Assembly (NCBI RefSeq): GCF_021266465.1
Contig: NZ_CP089848.1
Coordinates: 4,340,001-4,404,000, forward strand
DNA: 64,000 bases
DNA from: Paralcaligenes sp. KSB-10
GTDB lineage: Bacteria; Pseudomonadota; Gammaproteobacteria; Burkholderiales; Burkholderiaceae_B
Direction: 5' to 3'
The position numbers and the translations under genes are program-made. Positions within the stretch are counted from its first letter, which is position 1. Each line of letters begins with the position of its first letter. This document shows positions 27,037 through 35,643 of the stretch, piece by piece. The notes under the pieces are model-generated. The model saw only the letters and a list, made by a program, of their open reading frames with translations, made no database searches and was not told the origin of the DNA.

Positions 27037-27807
27037 TTACCCACCCAGGAAAGAACGGCGCACCTCATCATCGCCCAGAAGCGCCGGCCCAGTACCGGTA
27101 TGGCTGACCAGCCCCCGCTGGATTACGTAGCCTCTGTCTGCCAGTTCCAGTGCCGAACGGGCATTCTGCTCGATCAGCAGGAAGGTGATGCCGGCTGCCG
27201 CCCTGAGCTCGCGCAACTGTTCGAACATATTCCTGGTCAGAATCGGGGACAAGCCGACGGACGGCTCGTCCATGAGAATCATGCGTGGGTTGAGCATGAG
27301 CGAGCGGCCGATTTCCAGCGCTCGCCGCTCGCCGCCGGAAAGCGTCCCTGCGTATTGAGTCCGCCGCTCCGCCAATCGAGGGAACAAGTCCAGTATTTCG
27401 TTGATCCGTTTTTTCACCAGCGCTTTATCCCGGACGAGATACATGCCGAGTTCGAGGTTCTCGTAGACGCTCATCGATGGGAAAATCGTCGAAAGCTGGG
27501 GGACCATAGCTATTCCGGCTCGCAGCAAATCCTGCGGCGCCATCGATGTGACGTTCTGGTGTTCAAACAATACTTCGCCGAGGCGTACATTGATCAGGCC
27601 GTAAATCGCCTTGAATACCGTCGACTTGCCGGAGCCGTTTGGCCCCACGATGGCGACAATTTCGCCGCGGCGGACCTCGAGGTCGACTCCATGCAGAATG
27701 TCGAAGCCTCCATAGCCGGCGACGACACCCTTGAGGGCGAGCATGACTTCGCCCGGAAGCACTGCGGAACTGTTGGAAGGGTTCGCTTCAAGCGCCGAGG
27801 TAAGCAA
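27037..27807 (-). CDS. livF: Branched-chain amino acid-type ABC transporter ATP-binding protein (LivF-like)
   Basis: This ATPase of the LivF class has a Walker A GPNGSGKST, signature LSGGERRALEIGR and Walker B MILMDEPSVGLSP. I place the start at a TTG (27807), because a perfect AGGAGG lies 6 bases before it and no good site precedes the first ATG (27744, which would shorten the 256-residue product by 21). It overlaps livG by 20 bases. With LivG it powers import by LivHM and the LivK receptor. The usual ligands are branched-chain amino acids, amides or small carboxylates. The downstream amidase gene hints at an amide. Confidence 0.92.
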   Translation of the reverse strand: MLTSALEANPSNSSAVLPGEVMLALKGVVAGYGGFDILHGVDLEVRRGEIVAIVGPNGSGKSTVFKAIYGLINVRLGEVLFEHQNVTSMAPQDLLRAGIAMVPQLSTIFPSMSVYENLELGMYLVRDKALVKKRINEILDLFPRLAERRTQYAGTLSGGERRALEIGRSLMLNPRMILMDEPSVGLSPILTRNMFEQLRELRAAAGITFLLIEQNARSALELADRGYVIQRGLVSHTGTGPALLGDDEVRRSFLGG

Positions 27808-28573
27808 CGATGACCTCCTGATTATGTTGAATCTCTTCCGGTGACCCGTCGGCCAGGAGTTGCCCCTCGTTGAGCACCACGATTCGATCCGCGATCGAGA
27901 AGATGAACCCGATATTGTGTTCGACCACGATGAAGGCAACGCTCTCTTCCTGGTTCAGGACCTTGACGTAATGTTTCAGGGACTCGATCAGCGTGGGATT
28001 TACCCCCGATGTGGCCTCGTCCAGCATGACCAGGCGCGGCCTGGACATCATGGCCATCACGAGTTCCAGAAGCCGCATCTGGCCCCCTGAAAGATTGCCG
28101 GCGTACTCGTGAATCAACTGGGGAAAACCCATGAGTTCGATGAGGTCGGCCGCGCGCTGGCGGGTAGCGGTATCGGCGGGGCACAGCATGCCGCGCAAAC
28201 CGACCCCTTTCCATTGCCGGCCCATCAGGGCGTTTTCCCAAACGGAGAGTTCGGGAAAGATCCTGACGTTCTGAAAGGTCCGGCCTATGCCGTTTCGGGC
28301 GACTTGCATGGCTCGCAGCTTTGTGACGTCGGCGCCATTGAAGATGATCCTCCCCGCGTCCATCGGAATGTCGCGCGAAAGGCAGCCCAGAAGGGTCGAC
28401 TTGCCCGAGCCATTGGGACCGACCAGGCCAACGATCTCGCCGACGGCAACGTCAAAGTCCACTCCGTGCACAGCGCGGATCCCGCCGAAACTCTTTGTGA
28501 TGCCTTGTGCCGAGAGCAAGGACGCGTTGTTGTTTTTCGCTCCCGCCTCGCCGGATAAGTTTCGATTAGTCAT
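27788..28573 (-). CDS. livG: Branched-chain amino acid-type ABC transporter ATP-binding protein (LivG-like)
   Basis: The 261-residue ATPase shows Walker A GPNGSGKST (about residues 53-61), signature NLSGGQMRLLELV and Walker B RLVMLDEATSGVNP. It also has the LivG-typical GIGRTFQNVRIFPELSVWEN after the Q-loop. The start overlaps the LivM stop by 8 bases. It has about 20 extra N-terminal residues (NRNLSGEAGAKNNN) relative to LivG of enterobacteria. Confidence 0.94.
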   Translation of the reverse strand: MTNRNLSGEAGAKNNNASLLSAQGITKSFGGIRAVHGVDFDVAVGEIVGLVGPNGSGKSTLLGCLSRDIPMDAGRIIFNGADVTKLRAMQVARNGIGRTFQNVRIFPELSVWENALMGRQWKGVGLRGMLCPADTATRQRAADLIELMGFPQLIHEYAGNLSGGQMRLLELVMAMMSRPRLVMLDEATSGVNPTLIESLKHYVKVLNQEESVAFIVVEHNIGFIFSIADRIVVLNEGQLLADGSPEEIQHNQEVIVAYLGA

Positions 28574-29651
28574 TGGTGACGATCCTGGTCGGAGCAGGGG
28601 AGACTGTGGGATGAGATAGATCGACGTGCGAGGAACCCCTGTGGCGTAGACGCCTGATCAACCGCCCCAGTACGGTTCTCTCACCTCGCTGGATGGTGCC
28701 GACAATGCCTTCGGGCATGAACAAAACAAGGACGATCAGGAAGACGCCGAACACCACCAGAAATGAGTTGCCCTGGTTGGCCCAAAGCGTGTCTCGCACA
28801 AGGAGGAATACAACGGAACCTATGACCGGGCCCCAGACCGTGCCCAAGCCGCCAAGCGTAGCCATGATCGCCACATTGATGAGGAAGCTATCGCGAAACA
28901 TGATTCCGGGATCGATGAATGTCACCTCGTAGGCCCAGCATGCGCCGACCGATCCTGTAATGGCGGCCGAGAGGCAAAAGACGGTCAGTTTGAGTACTGT
29001 GGTGTTGACACCTCTGGCTTCCGCACCGTATTCGTCATCTTTGATCGCCAATAGAGAGAGGCCGAATTGCGAGCGCCGAAGCCACCATGCCAGCGACACG
29101 ACCAAGACTGCGCCGATAAAGAACAGGTAATAGAAGAACGTTCGATCTACTTCAGAGGGCAGGATAAGCCCCTGTGCTCCTGCGGTCAGGGGCTTGGCAA
29201 TCAGGGTCAGTTCCCGAATGGCCAGGAACAGGCCCAGCATGGCGATTGAAAAATACACGCCGCGTAATCGCAACAAGGGGTAGCCGATGATCAAGGCCAG
29301 GACTGCGGAGAAGAGGGCCGCCAGCGGTACGGTCGGCGCAAATGGCAGCCCGGCCTTTGCCACCAGAATTCCAGTGACGTAGCCGCCGACTCCGAAGAAA
29401 ACACCGTGTCCGAAGTCCACATAGCCCGTGAAACCTGAAATGAAGTTCCAGCTGGACGACAGGATGATCCACATGAAGATCGTGCTCATTGTCAGCAGCA
29501 CACTGTCATTGACTCCGAAGAACGGCACCACGCTCAGGCCCACCACCCCGGCAAGCACCAGAGCCAGCAATCGATAGCGGCCGATGCCTCTGGCACTGGG
29601 TCCGGCATCGTGGAGATCAATCGATCTCGCCTTGGCGGCTGGATTGCTCAT
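28566..29651 (-). CDS. livM: Branched-chain amino acid-type ABC transporter permease (LivM-like)
   Basis: This 361-residue inner-membrane permease has a hydrophilic N-terminus, then about 9-10 membrane segments. Family marks are GYVDFGHGVFFGVGGY and the EAA-like cytoplasmic loop LLAIKDDEYGAEARGVN, where the ATPase docks. GGLGTVWGPVIGS comes near the C-terminus. The start at 29651 overlaps the LivH stop as ATGA. The longer frame to 29963 runs inside livH and is not used. Confidence 0.94.
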   Translation of the reverse strand: MSNPAAKARSIDLHDAGPSARGIGRYRLLALVLAGVVGLSVVPFFGVNDSVLLTMSTIFMWIILSSSWNFISGFTGYVDFGHGVFFGVGGYVTGILVAKAGLPFAPTVPLAALFSAVLALIIGYPLLRLRGVYFSIAMLGLFLAIRELTLIAKPLTAGAQGLILPSEVDRTFFYYLFFIGAVLVVSLAWWLRRSQFGLSLLAIKDDEYGAEARGVNTTVLKLTVFCLSAAITGSVGACWAYEVTFIDPGIMFRDSFLINVAIMATLGGLGTVWGPVIGSVVFLLVRDTLWANQGNSFLVVFGVFLIVLVLFMPEGIVGTIQRGERTVLGRLIRRLRHRGSSHVDLSHPTVSPAPTRIVTND

Positions 29652-30529
29652 GCGTTCACCCCGCGCAACTGGAAGATTCCTTTCGGACGAGTAGCCAGGA
29701 CGATGACAACAAGAATGAAGGCAGCCGCTGTCCCGAGGCCAGTCCCGACATTGGGCACATAGCCGCTCAGCGCTGACTCGATGAGACCGACAAACATGGC
29801 GGCTGCCAGGGTTCCCGAGATACGGCCGCGGCCACCGAGAATCACGATGACAAAGGCCTTCAGGGTGAACAGGGGTCCCGAGAAGGGATAAAAGCCCTGG
29901 GTAACACTGAAAAGGGCTCCGGCGGCAACGGCGGCAGCGGTACCCACACCAAACGCGGCGCAATAGATGCGTGTGACGTCGATTCCGACAATACGCGCGG
30001 CCTCGCGGTTTTCCGCAGTCGCCCGCATCGCCTTGCCCGCCTTGGTGCGATTAAGAAATAGCGACAGCAGGCCGAGCAGGACAATGGCGGCGACGAGCAT
30101 GACCAGCCTGGCTACCGAGATTCGATATCCCAAAAACTCAAGTATCGAGTTCGAATAGAAGGCGGTGGTCATCCTGGGGGTAGTCGTGAACACCAGTGTC
30201 AGCACGCCCTGGATTACGGCGGCCAGTCCAAATGTGATCAGCAGGGGCATCAATTCAGGCCTTTCGAGCACAGGAATGACGAGCAAACGTGAGACAGCCC
30301 AGCCGATGACGAATCCCAGGATGATCAGGATCGGCAAAACCGCGAGCACATCAAGGCCGAGATATTCATGAGCCATCCATGCGAGATAGGCGCCGATGAC
30401 CAGGAATTCACCATGCGCAAGGTTGATCACGCGCATGATGCCGAAGATCATGGACAGTCCCTGGGCCATCAAGGCGTAGAAGCCCCCGAGGATGATGCCG
30501 TCAATAACGACTTGAATGAGTGTGTGCAA
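29648..30529 (-). CDS. livH: Branched-chain amino acid-type ABC transporter permease (LivH-like)
   Basis: The 293-residue permease has about 8 membrane segments. Family marks are MIFGIMRVINLAHGEF near the N-terminus, RATAENREAARIVGID for the ATPase contact loop and VILGGRGRISG near the end. Translation starts at TTG (30529) with GGAG 7 bases upstream, and no ATG fits. LivF also uses TTG, so two of the five transporter genes have this rarer start. The gene follows livK by 52 bases. Confidence 0.94.
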   Translation of the reverse strand: MHTLIQVVIDGIILGGFYALMAQGLSMIFGIMRVINLAHGEFLVIGAYLAWMAHEYLGLDVLAVLPILIILGFVIGWAVSRLLVIPVLERPELMPLLITFGLAAVIQGVLTLVFTTTPRMTTAFYSNSILEFLGYRISVARLVMLVAAIVLLGLLSLFLNRTKAGKAMRATAENREAARIVGIDVTRIYCAAFGVGTAAAVAAGALFSVTQGFYPFSGPLFTLKAFVIVILGGRGRISGTLAAAMFVGLIESALSGYVPNVGTGLGTAAAFILVVIVLATRPKGIFQLRGVNA

Positions 30530-30581
30530 AGCTTGTCTCCATTCGCACTGCGGTCTGCCGAACTATAGTTCCAGATTTCCC

Positions 30582-31826
30582 TCAGCGGGCATTCCACGGT
30601 TTTAGCGGCTGGATGGGGGCCTCTGCGATGTCCAAAGGAGCGACGACGATCTGGTTGCCTTTTTCATCAAGTTGAATTGTCAGCATCTTGCGGTGGATGT
30701 TTGCGCCGGTAAGGCCGCTTGGATCGCCCGGGGCCGTGTAGGAGATCGGTCCGTAGAACGTGTTCGCCTTCAAACCTATGAGTGCCTGGCGCACTTTTTC
30801 TGTATCGATGCTGCCAGCCTTTTCAATCGCCAATTGAAGCGATAGCCCCGCCGCTGAAGCGCCGGCCGGCAGGTAGGAGGGGTTTGAACCGTACTTCTTG
30901 ACGTAGGCATTGAAGTAGTCTTTGGCTGTTCCAAAGTACTTGTCCTTGAGGTTCTCGGTTGGGACCCACTGAGTCGGGGCCATTATGCCCTGTGCGGTGG
31001 CCGCGCCAAGCTGCTTGACGAAGGTGGCCTCTGTGGGAGCCTGGATCATAAGAACGTACGTCGGCGCCCAGCCGATGTCGCGCATGGTCCGCGTGGCGAG
31101 CAGGCCCATCAGGGTCGTCCCCGCTTCGACGAATGCGTCTGGATGCTTCGCCTGCATCTGGCGCATGGCGCCTGTGATATCCGTTGCATCGGCAGGCACG
31201 GTCTGGACGGACACGACCTTTATTCCCATGGCCTCGGCCTGCTTGACCGTGGCATTCTTGATGTCGGTCATGGGCGCGTCATCCGAATGCATCACGGCTA
31301 TGGTTTTCACACCTTTCGCCTTGAGTGCGTCGAGGCCGCTGGTGGTGTAGCTGCTCGTCAGGCTCAGGGGACTGAAGACATACTTGTTCTTGTGATCGAA
31401 CACGCTGTTGGCCGCCGCCGCACCCGCGAACATGATCTTCTTGTACTTTGCCGCGATGGCCGACGTTGCGATAGTCAGGCCGGACGAGTACGGGCCAAAG
31501 AGGAAATCGACCTTGTCCTCGCTGATCAGGCGTTGAATGAGTTTGATGGCGGTCTCGGGTTCCGACTGATCGTCATAATAGATGATCTGAACCTTGCGCT
31601 TGGTGCCGGCTACGTCGATGCCGCCCCGCGCATTGACCTCGTCGGCCCACATTTCATAACCGTGTTTGGTCGAATGGCCCTCGATGGCGAACTTGCCGGT
31701 GTCCGATACCGCGGCCCCGATTTTGATGGGGCTGCTTTCGGCGGCGTTCGCGGTTTTTCCGTAGCCGGCCACGAAAAGGGAACTGGCAAGGACGGCTGTG
31801 GTAGCAATGCTTAAAAGTCGAATCAT
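30582..31826 (-). CDS. livK: ABC transporter substrate-binding protein (LivK-like)
   Basis: This 414-residue periplasmic binding protein has a signal peptide (MIRLLSIATTAVLASSLFVAG, cleaved near ANAAES) and a Peripla_BP_6 fold: IKIGAAVSDTGKFAIEG, VDFLFGPYSSG and TPTQWVPT-like loops. It is longer than LivK of E. coli and resembles receptors for amides and aromatic or dicarboxylic acids. The AAGG before its ATG overlaps the stop codon of a 55-codon leader frame, so expression may depend on translation of that leader. The operon promoter is near 32049-32077, about 220 bases upstream. Confidence 0.93.
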   Translation of the reverse strand: MIRLLSIATTAVLASSLFVAGYGKTANAAESSPIKIGAAVSDTGKFAIEGHSTKHGYEMWADEVNARGGIDVAGTKRKVQIIYYDDQSEPETAIKLIQRLISEDKVDFLFGPYSSGLTIATSAIAAKYKKIMFAGAAAANSVFDHKNKYVFSPLSLTSSYTTSGLDALKAKGVKTIAVMHSDDAPMTDIKNATVKQAEAMGIKVVSVQTVPADATDITGAMRQMQAKHPDAFVEAGTTLMGLLATRTMRDIGWAPTYVLMIQAPTEATFVKQLGAATAQGIMAPTQWVPTENLKDKYFGTAKDYFNAYVKKYGSNPSYLPAGASAAGLSLQLAIEKAGSIDTEKVRQALIGLKANTFYGPISYTAPGDPSGLTGANIHRKMLTIQLDEKGNQIVVAPLDIAEAPIQPLKPWNAR

Positions 31827-31835
31827 GATGTGGCC

Positions 31836-32003
31836 TTACTGAGGGAGGCTGGGGGAAATGCACAGAGGATAGTGCGGCCCAACAGGTTTGTCGAAGACGA
31901 GAGCGGATTGCGGGCGGTCTGTGGCAGGAGCACCTGGATCGGTGGAGATCTGGGTAAGTAATCCAGGGGATGCAAATCGCGGCGGTTTGGTGGTTTCGGT
32001 CAT
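31836..32003 (-). CDS. Short leader ORF upstream of livK, N-terminus like the divergent MaoC gene
   Basis: A 55-codon frame lies between the left mirror promoter and livK. It begins MTETTKPPRFASPG and ends PSLPQ, with stop TAA fused to the livK AAGG site and only 9 bases from the livK ATG. AGAGAAC precedes its ATG. Its ribosome site and first codons match those of the MaoC gene on the other side (MAETTAPTRHRSS), so it arose within the inverted duplication. After about 10 residues the similarity ends. It may be a coupling leader peptide or the remnant of a gene whose body was lost. No family is recognised. Confidence 0.5.
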   Translation of the reverse strand: MTETTKPPRFASPGLLTQISTDPGAPATDRPQSALVFDKPVGPHYPLCISPSLPQ

Positions 32004-32025
32004 GCTGTTCTCTTGGAATTGATAT

Positions 32026-32077
32026 TTATTACATCCGAATGTCCGGACATTATGGGTTTCACAAAATGTCTTGTCAA
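32026..32077 (-). promoter_or_regulatory. Promoter and operator of the liv/amidase operon
   Basis: Read on the minus strand there is TTGACA (32072-32077), a 17-base spacer and CATAAT (32049-32054), a near-ideal sigma-70 promoter. The 12-base palindrome ATGTCCGGACAT (32040-32051) overlaps the -10 box and the start-site side, next to a second weaker dyad ACATCCGAATGT. A repressor bound there would block transcription. The GntR/UTRA protein encoded at 36833 is the natural candidate, because it sits in the divergent operon. Confidence 0.8.
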
Positions 32078-32351
32078 TACTTATTCGCGCTTGCCTTTCG
32101 ATGTGCTGGACTGATCATGTCTGAGCTTGCTTCGGAGGGTTTTCCGGAACTTGCGTTTTACCGTGATTCCCGTAGTTTTATAGTCAGTACCGTAATAGCG
32201 GATCATGGCCGAAACTGGCGTCATTGTTGGCTTTTCGATCAATCTGTCAAGTGATGGTGTGGAGCCTTTCCAGCCTGATGTGGGTGCTCGTAGTGCGTGG
32301 AATGGGCGCAGAATTTGAAACCCTAAACTCGTCGAAAAAACGATATAAGTA

Positions 32352-32403
32352 TTGACAAGATATTTTGAGAATCACATAATGTCCGGACATTCGGATGTAA
32401 TAA
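32352..32403 (+). promoter_or_regulatory. Promoter and operator of the MaoC-to-CitE operon
   Basis: TTGACA at 32352-32357, a 17-base spacer and CATAAT at 32375-32380 mirror the left promoter. The palindrome ATGTCCGGACAT (32378-32389) and the dyad ACATTCGGATGT follow in the same order. The MaoC ATG lies at 32425, only about 35 bases from the expected transcription start. Confidence 0.82.
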
Positions 32404-32424
32404 CATTAACCCCACGAGAACGAT

Positions 32425-32922
32425 ATGGCCGAAACGACCGCTCCCACCCGCCACCGCTCCAGCCTTGGGCGCTATCTTGAAGACTTCGTCGTCGGCGATG
32501 TCTACGAACACTTTCCCGGCAGAACGATTACCGACACGGATAACATCCAGTTTTCCCTCCTCACCATGAACAACCACCCTATGCACTGCGACCACGCCTT
32601 CGCCGCCAAGAGCGAGTTCGGCAAGCCGCTGGTGAACAGCGGCCTCACGCTCGCAATCGTTCTCGGCATGACTGTTGCGGACGTAAGCGGCAAGGCCATC
32701 GCGAACCTGGGCTGGACCGACATCAAGCTCACCGCTCCCGTACATCCAGGCGACACTGTGTACGCGGAATCCGAGGTGCTCGAGAAACGCGAATCGAAGT
32801 CGCGCCCGACGCAGGGCATTGTTACCGTTCGCACCATCGGCAAGAAGGCCGATGGCGTCGTGTTCATGTCCTTCGTGCGCTCTGTCCTCATTCCCAAGCG
32901 AGGCCACGCAGTATCAGCCTGA
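32425..32922 (+). CDS. MaoC-family (R)-specific hydratase
   Basis: The 165-residue hot-dog-fold protein matches MaoC-like dehydratases. It has the hydratase motif with FPGRTITDTDN, then NNHPMHCDHAFA (Asp/His catalytic pair near residues 50-55), and GLTLAIVLGMTV. It would hydrate an enoyl-CoA to a hydroxyacyl-CoA. Size and the HPMHxD pattern resemble mesaconyl-CoA/itaconyl-CoA hydratase-type proteins. It is the first gene of the rightward operon, with its promoter and operator directly upstream. Confidence 0.9.
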   Translation: MAETTAPTRHRSSLGRYLEDFVVGDVYEHFPGRTITDTDNIQFSLLTMNNHPMHCDHAFAAKSEFGKPLVNSGLTLAIVLGMTVADVSGKAIANLGWTDIKLTAPVHPGDTVYAESEVLEKRESKSRPTQGIVTVRTIGKKADGVVFMSFVRSVLIPKRGHAVSA

Positions 32923-33014
32923 ACAATTAACCGTATATCCCGTGGCGCTCATGCTCATCACCTACATCCCCGCCATCTCACTCGTGCTTGTGTAGCAACC
33001 GGAAAGGACCCGCC

Positions 33015-34454
33015 ATGAATGACATGTCAATCCACGCCGATACCGTATCGGAAGCCGTCGCGCAAGATGCGACCATCGCCGCCACACTGGCGGCTTTCGC
33101 TGAAAGCCTGCGCCCCGAGGCGATTCCCGCCGCCGTCATCGAACGGGCCAAATACCTTATTCTCGATGCGGTGGGCATAGCGCATGCCTCCACCCGCTAC
33201 GAGTTCGCACACCGTTCGCTTTCGGCGGCCACCGAGCTATCCGCGGGAATGGGCGACACACCGGTAATTGGCCTGTCAGCGCGGCTGCAGTTGCGCGACG
33301 CGATGCTCATGAACGGTATCCTCGTGCATGGCCTCGACTTCGACGATACGCATTCGCAAGGCGTCATCCACTCGACCGCCGCCTGTTTTCCCACCGCGCT
33401 TGGCGTGGCGGCCCATGCCGGGCTGGGCGGCCTGGACCTTCTTGCCGCCTATGTGGTGGGCATGGAGGCGGGCACGCGCCTGGGCTCGGTCGCCAAGGGC
33501 GGCTTCCACCAGATAGGTTTTCATCCAACGGGGCTGGTGGGCGCGTTCTCCGCCGCGCTCGTCGCCGGCCGTCTGTTCGGTCTTAACGTCCAGCAGCTCT
33601 CCATGGCGCAAGGCATCGCACTGAGCACGGGCTCGGGCAGCCTCGAGTTCCTTAACGATGGCGCATGGACCAAGCGCATGCATCCCGGATGGGCCGCGGG
33701 CGCCGGCTTCACCGCGGCCTCACTGGCGCGCCACGGTTTTGTAGGCCCCAAGCAGGTCTATGAGGGCCGCTTCGGTCTTTTTGCGAGCCACCTCGGCCAG
33801 TACGCCAAGGACATCGACCTTTCGCTCGCCACGGCCGGGCTGGGCGAAGTCTGGGAAACCGCCAAGGTCGCGGTCAAGCCTATCCCCGCCTGCCATTTCA
33901 CGCATGCCTGCGCCGACGCGGCCGCCATCCTGCGCGACAAGCATGGCCTTAAGGTCGCCGACATTCGTTCGGTGCGCGCGCTCGTGCCGGGGGAAGTCGT
34001 GAAGACAGTTTGCGAGCCGGTGGCCACCAAGAAGCGGCCGCAGAACAGCTATGACGCGCAGTTCAGCATTCCCTACATCGTCGCCACGGCGCTTGCCCGC
34101 GGCAGTTTCGGCCTGGCGCACCTGGACGGCGAGGCGCTCGCCGATCCGGAAGTGCTGGCTCTCGCGCAGCGGGTCGAGTACGAAGTCGATCCCGACTCTC
34201 CGTTTCCGAAGTACTACTCGGGCGAGGTTATCGTAATGACCCACGACGGGCGCGAGCTGCGCCATCGCGAGGAGATAAACCGCGGTGCCGTCGACCGCCC
34301 GATCTCCGGCCCCGATATCGAGAAGAAATTCATGGACAACATGGCGCTTGCCGTGTCCAGAAGCCGCGCCGAGCAGGTGCGCGATCTTGTGCTCGGCATG
34401 GACCGGGGCATGCATGCCCGCGACCTCGCCGAAGGCCTCGCTGCCCGCGGTTGA
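33015..34454 (+). CDS. MmgE/PrpD family protein
   Basis: This 479-residue protein belongs to the MmgE/PrpD family, which includes 2-methylcitrate dehydratase and cis-aconitate decarboxylase. Family marks are LILDAVGIAHAST, the active-site stretch NGILVHGLDFDDTHSQGVIHSTA (quoted as HGLDFDDTH and HSTA; about residues 98-118), then GFHPTG and a lid domain with KPIPACHFTHA. It acts on hydroxy- or unsaturated tricarboxylic or branched dicarboxylic acids. A GGAAAGG site selects the ATG at 33015. It sits between the MaoC hydratase and the acyl-CoA dehydrogenase in one operon. Confidence 0.92.
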   Translation: MNDMSIHADTVSEAVAQDATIAATLAAFAESLRPEAIPAAVIERAKYLILDAVGIAHASTRYEFAHRSLSAATELSAGMGDTPVIGLSARLQLRDAMLMNGILVHGLDFDDTHSQGVIHSTAACFPTALGVAAHAGLGGLDLLAAYVVGMEAGTRLGSVAKGGFHQIGFHPTGLVGAFSAALVAGRLFGLNVQQLSMAQGIALSTGSGSLEFLNDGAWTKRMHPGWAAGAGFTAASLARHGFVGPKQVYEGRFGLFASHLGQYAKDIDLSLATAGLGEVWETAKVAVKPIPACHFTHACADAAAILRDKHGLKVADIRSVRALVPGEVVKTVCEPVATKKRPQNSYDAQFSIPYIVATALARGSFGLAHLDGEALADPEVLALAQRVEYEVDPDSPFPKYYSGEVIVMTHDGRELRHREEINRGAVDRPISGPDIEKKFMDNMALAVSRSRAEQVRDLVLGMDRGMHARDLAEGLAARG

Positions 34455-34488
34455 GTATCCCCTACATTATGCAAAAGAGAAAACGCCC

Positions 34489-35643
34489 ATGACACCGGAA
34501 CAGCAAGAAAACGAACAGATGATCCTCGACTCGGTCGACAGATTCCTCGAGGCTGAGGTGCGCCCGCATGCCCACCGGCTCGAGGCGGCGGACGAGTATC
34601 CTCAGGAGATCGTGGACAGGATGAAGGAGCTGGGTCTGTTCGGCTGCATCATCGACCCCGAGTACGGCGGCTTCGGTCTGTCCACTTCGACCTACGCGAA
34701 AATTATCGAGCGCATGGCAGCGGTGTGGATGAGCGTTTCCGGCATACTCAACTCGCACCTCATCATGGCAGCGGCCGTGCAGCGTAGCGGGACGGAAGAG
34801 CAAAAGCGCTACTACCTGCCCAAGTTCGCCACCGGCGAGCTGCGCGGCGGTGTGGGACTGACCGAACCCGACGCCGGGACCGACCTTCAGGCCATCCGCA
34901 CCGTCGCCGTGCGCGACGGCGATCACTATGTTGTGAACGGCGCCAAGACCTGGATCACCAACAGCATGTATGGCAATACCATTGCGCTGCTGGTGAAGAC
35001 CGACCCGCAGGCGCAGCCGCGCCACAAGGGCATGAGCCTGCTCATTGCCGAGAAGGGGCCGGGTTTCAAGGTTGCGAGGAAACTAGAGAAGATGGGCTAC
35101 CGAGGCATAGACACCTGCGAGCTCGTGTTCGAGGACTACCGTGTCCCGGCCGACCGGCTGATCGGCGGCATCGAGGGCAAGGGCTTGCAGCAGGTGCTCA
35201 GCGGCCTGGAGCTCGGACGCATCAACGTAGCGGCTCGTGGGGTGGGCGTGGCGCGTGCGGCGCTGCAGGATGCGGTCGCTTACTCACAGACGAGAAAGAC
35301 CTTCGGAAAGCCCATCTGCGAGCATCAGGCCATCCAGCTCAAGCTCGGCGAAATGGCTACCCGGGTGGAAGCCTCGCGATTGCTGGTGGAATCAGCGGCC
35401 AGCGCCTACGACCGTGGCGATCGTTGCGACATGGAGGCCGGAATGGCCAAGTATTTCGCCACCGAAGCGGCGATGGAAAACGCGCTTGAGTGCATGCGCA
35501 TCCACGGCGGCTATGGCTATTCGAAAGAATACAACGTCGAGCGTTATTTCCGGGATGCGCCATTGCTGCTCATCGGCGAGGGTACCAACGAGATGCAGCG
35601 GATCATCATCGCCAAGCAACTGATAGAACGGAACCCATCATGA
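34489..35643 (+). CDS. Acyl-CoA dehydrogenase
   Basis: The 384-residue flavoenzyme has the acyl-CoA dehydrogenase signatures GVGLTEPDAGTD (about residues 120-132) and WITNS for FAD binding. The C-terminal GEGTNEMQRIIIAKQL carries the catalytic glutamate at the position of Glu376 in the medium-chain enzyme. It would introduce an alpha,beta double bond in a short or branched acyl-CoA. The start at 34489 gives the normal length, whereas the longer frame overlaps the PrpD gene. The stop overlaps the CoA-transferase start as ATGA. In this operon it could make mesaconyl-CoA from methylsuccinyl-CoA (inference). Confidence 0.94.
   Translation: MTPEQQENEQMILDSVDRFLEAEVRPHAHRLEAADEYPQEIVDRMKELGLFGCIIDPEYGGFGLSTSTYAKIIERMAAVWMSVSGILNSHLIMAAAVQRSGTEEQKRYYLPKFATGELRGGVGLTEPDAGTDLQAIRTVAVRDGDHYVVNGAKTWITNSMYGNTIALLVKTDPQAQPRHKGMSLLIAEKGPGFKVARKLEKMGYRGIDTCELVFEDYRVPADRLIGGIEGKGLQQVLSGLELGRINVAARGVGVARAALQDAVAYSQTRKTFGKPICEHQAIQLKLGEMATRVEASRLLVESAASAYDRGDRCDMEAGMAKYFATEAAMENALECMRIHGGYGYSKEYNVERYFRDAPLLLIGEGTNEMQRIIIAKQLIERNPS

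Larger units (their letters stand above)
31987..32441. repeat. Imperfect inverted duplication containing two mirror promoters
   Basis: About 95 bases at 31987-32085, read on the minus strand, match about 95 bases at 32345-32441 on the plus strand. Both arms carry ATAAGTATTGACAAGA, then an ATTTTG-containing spacer, CATAAT, an identical operator, a GAGAAC ribosome site and an ATG followed by x-CC-GAAAC-ACC. The operator part (32026-32054 and 32375-32403, 29 bases) is exactly complementary. The region between the arms (about 260 bases) has no supported gene. Such a structure drives both operons from near-identical control regions. Confidence 0.9.

Noticed and set aside
26941-27813. 290-codon open frame opposite livF
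   Set aside because: Antisense to an ABC ATPase with all motifs; low-complexity, arginine- and glutamine-rich translation without domain features.
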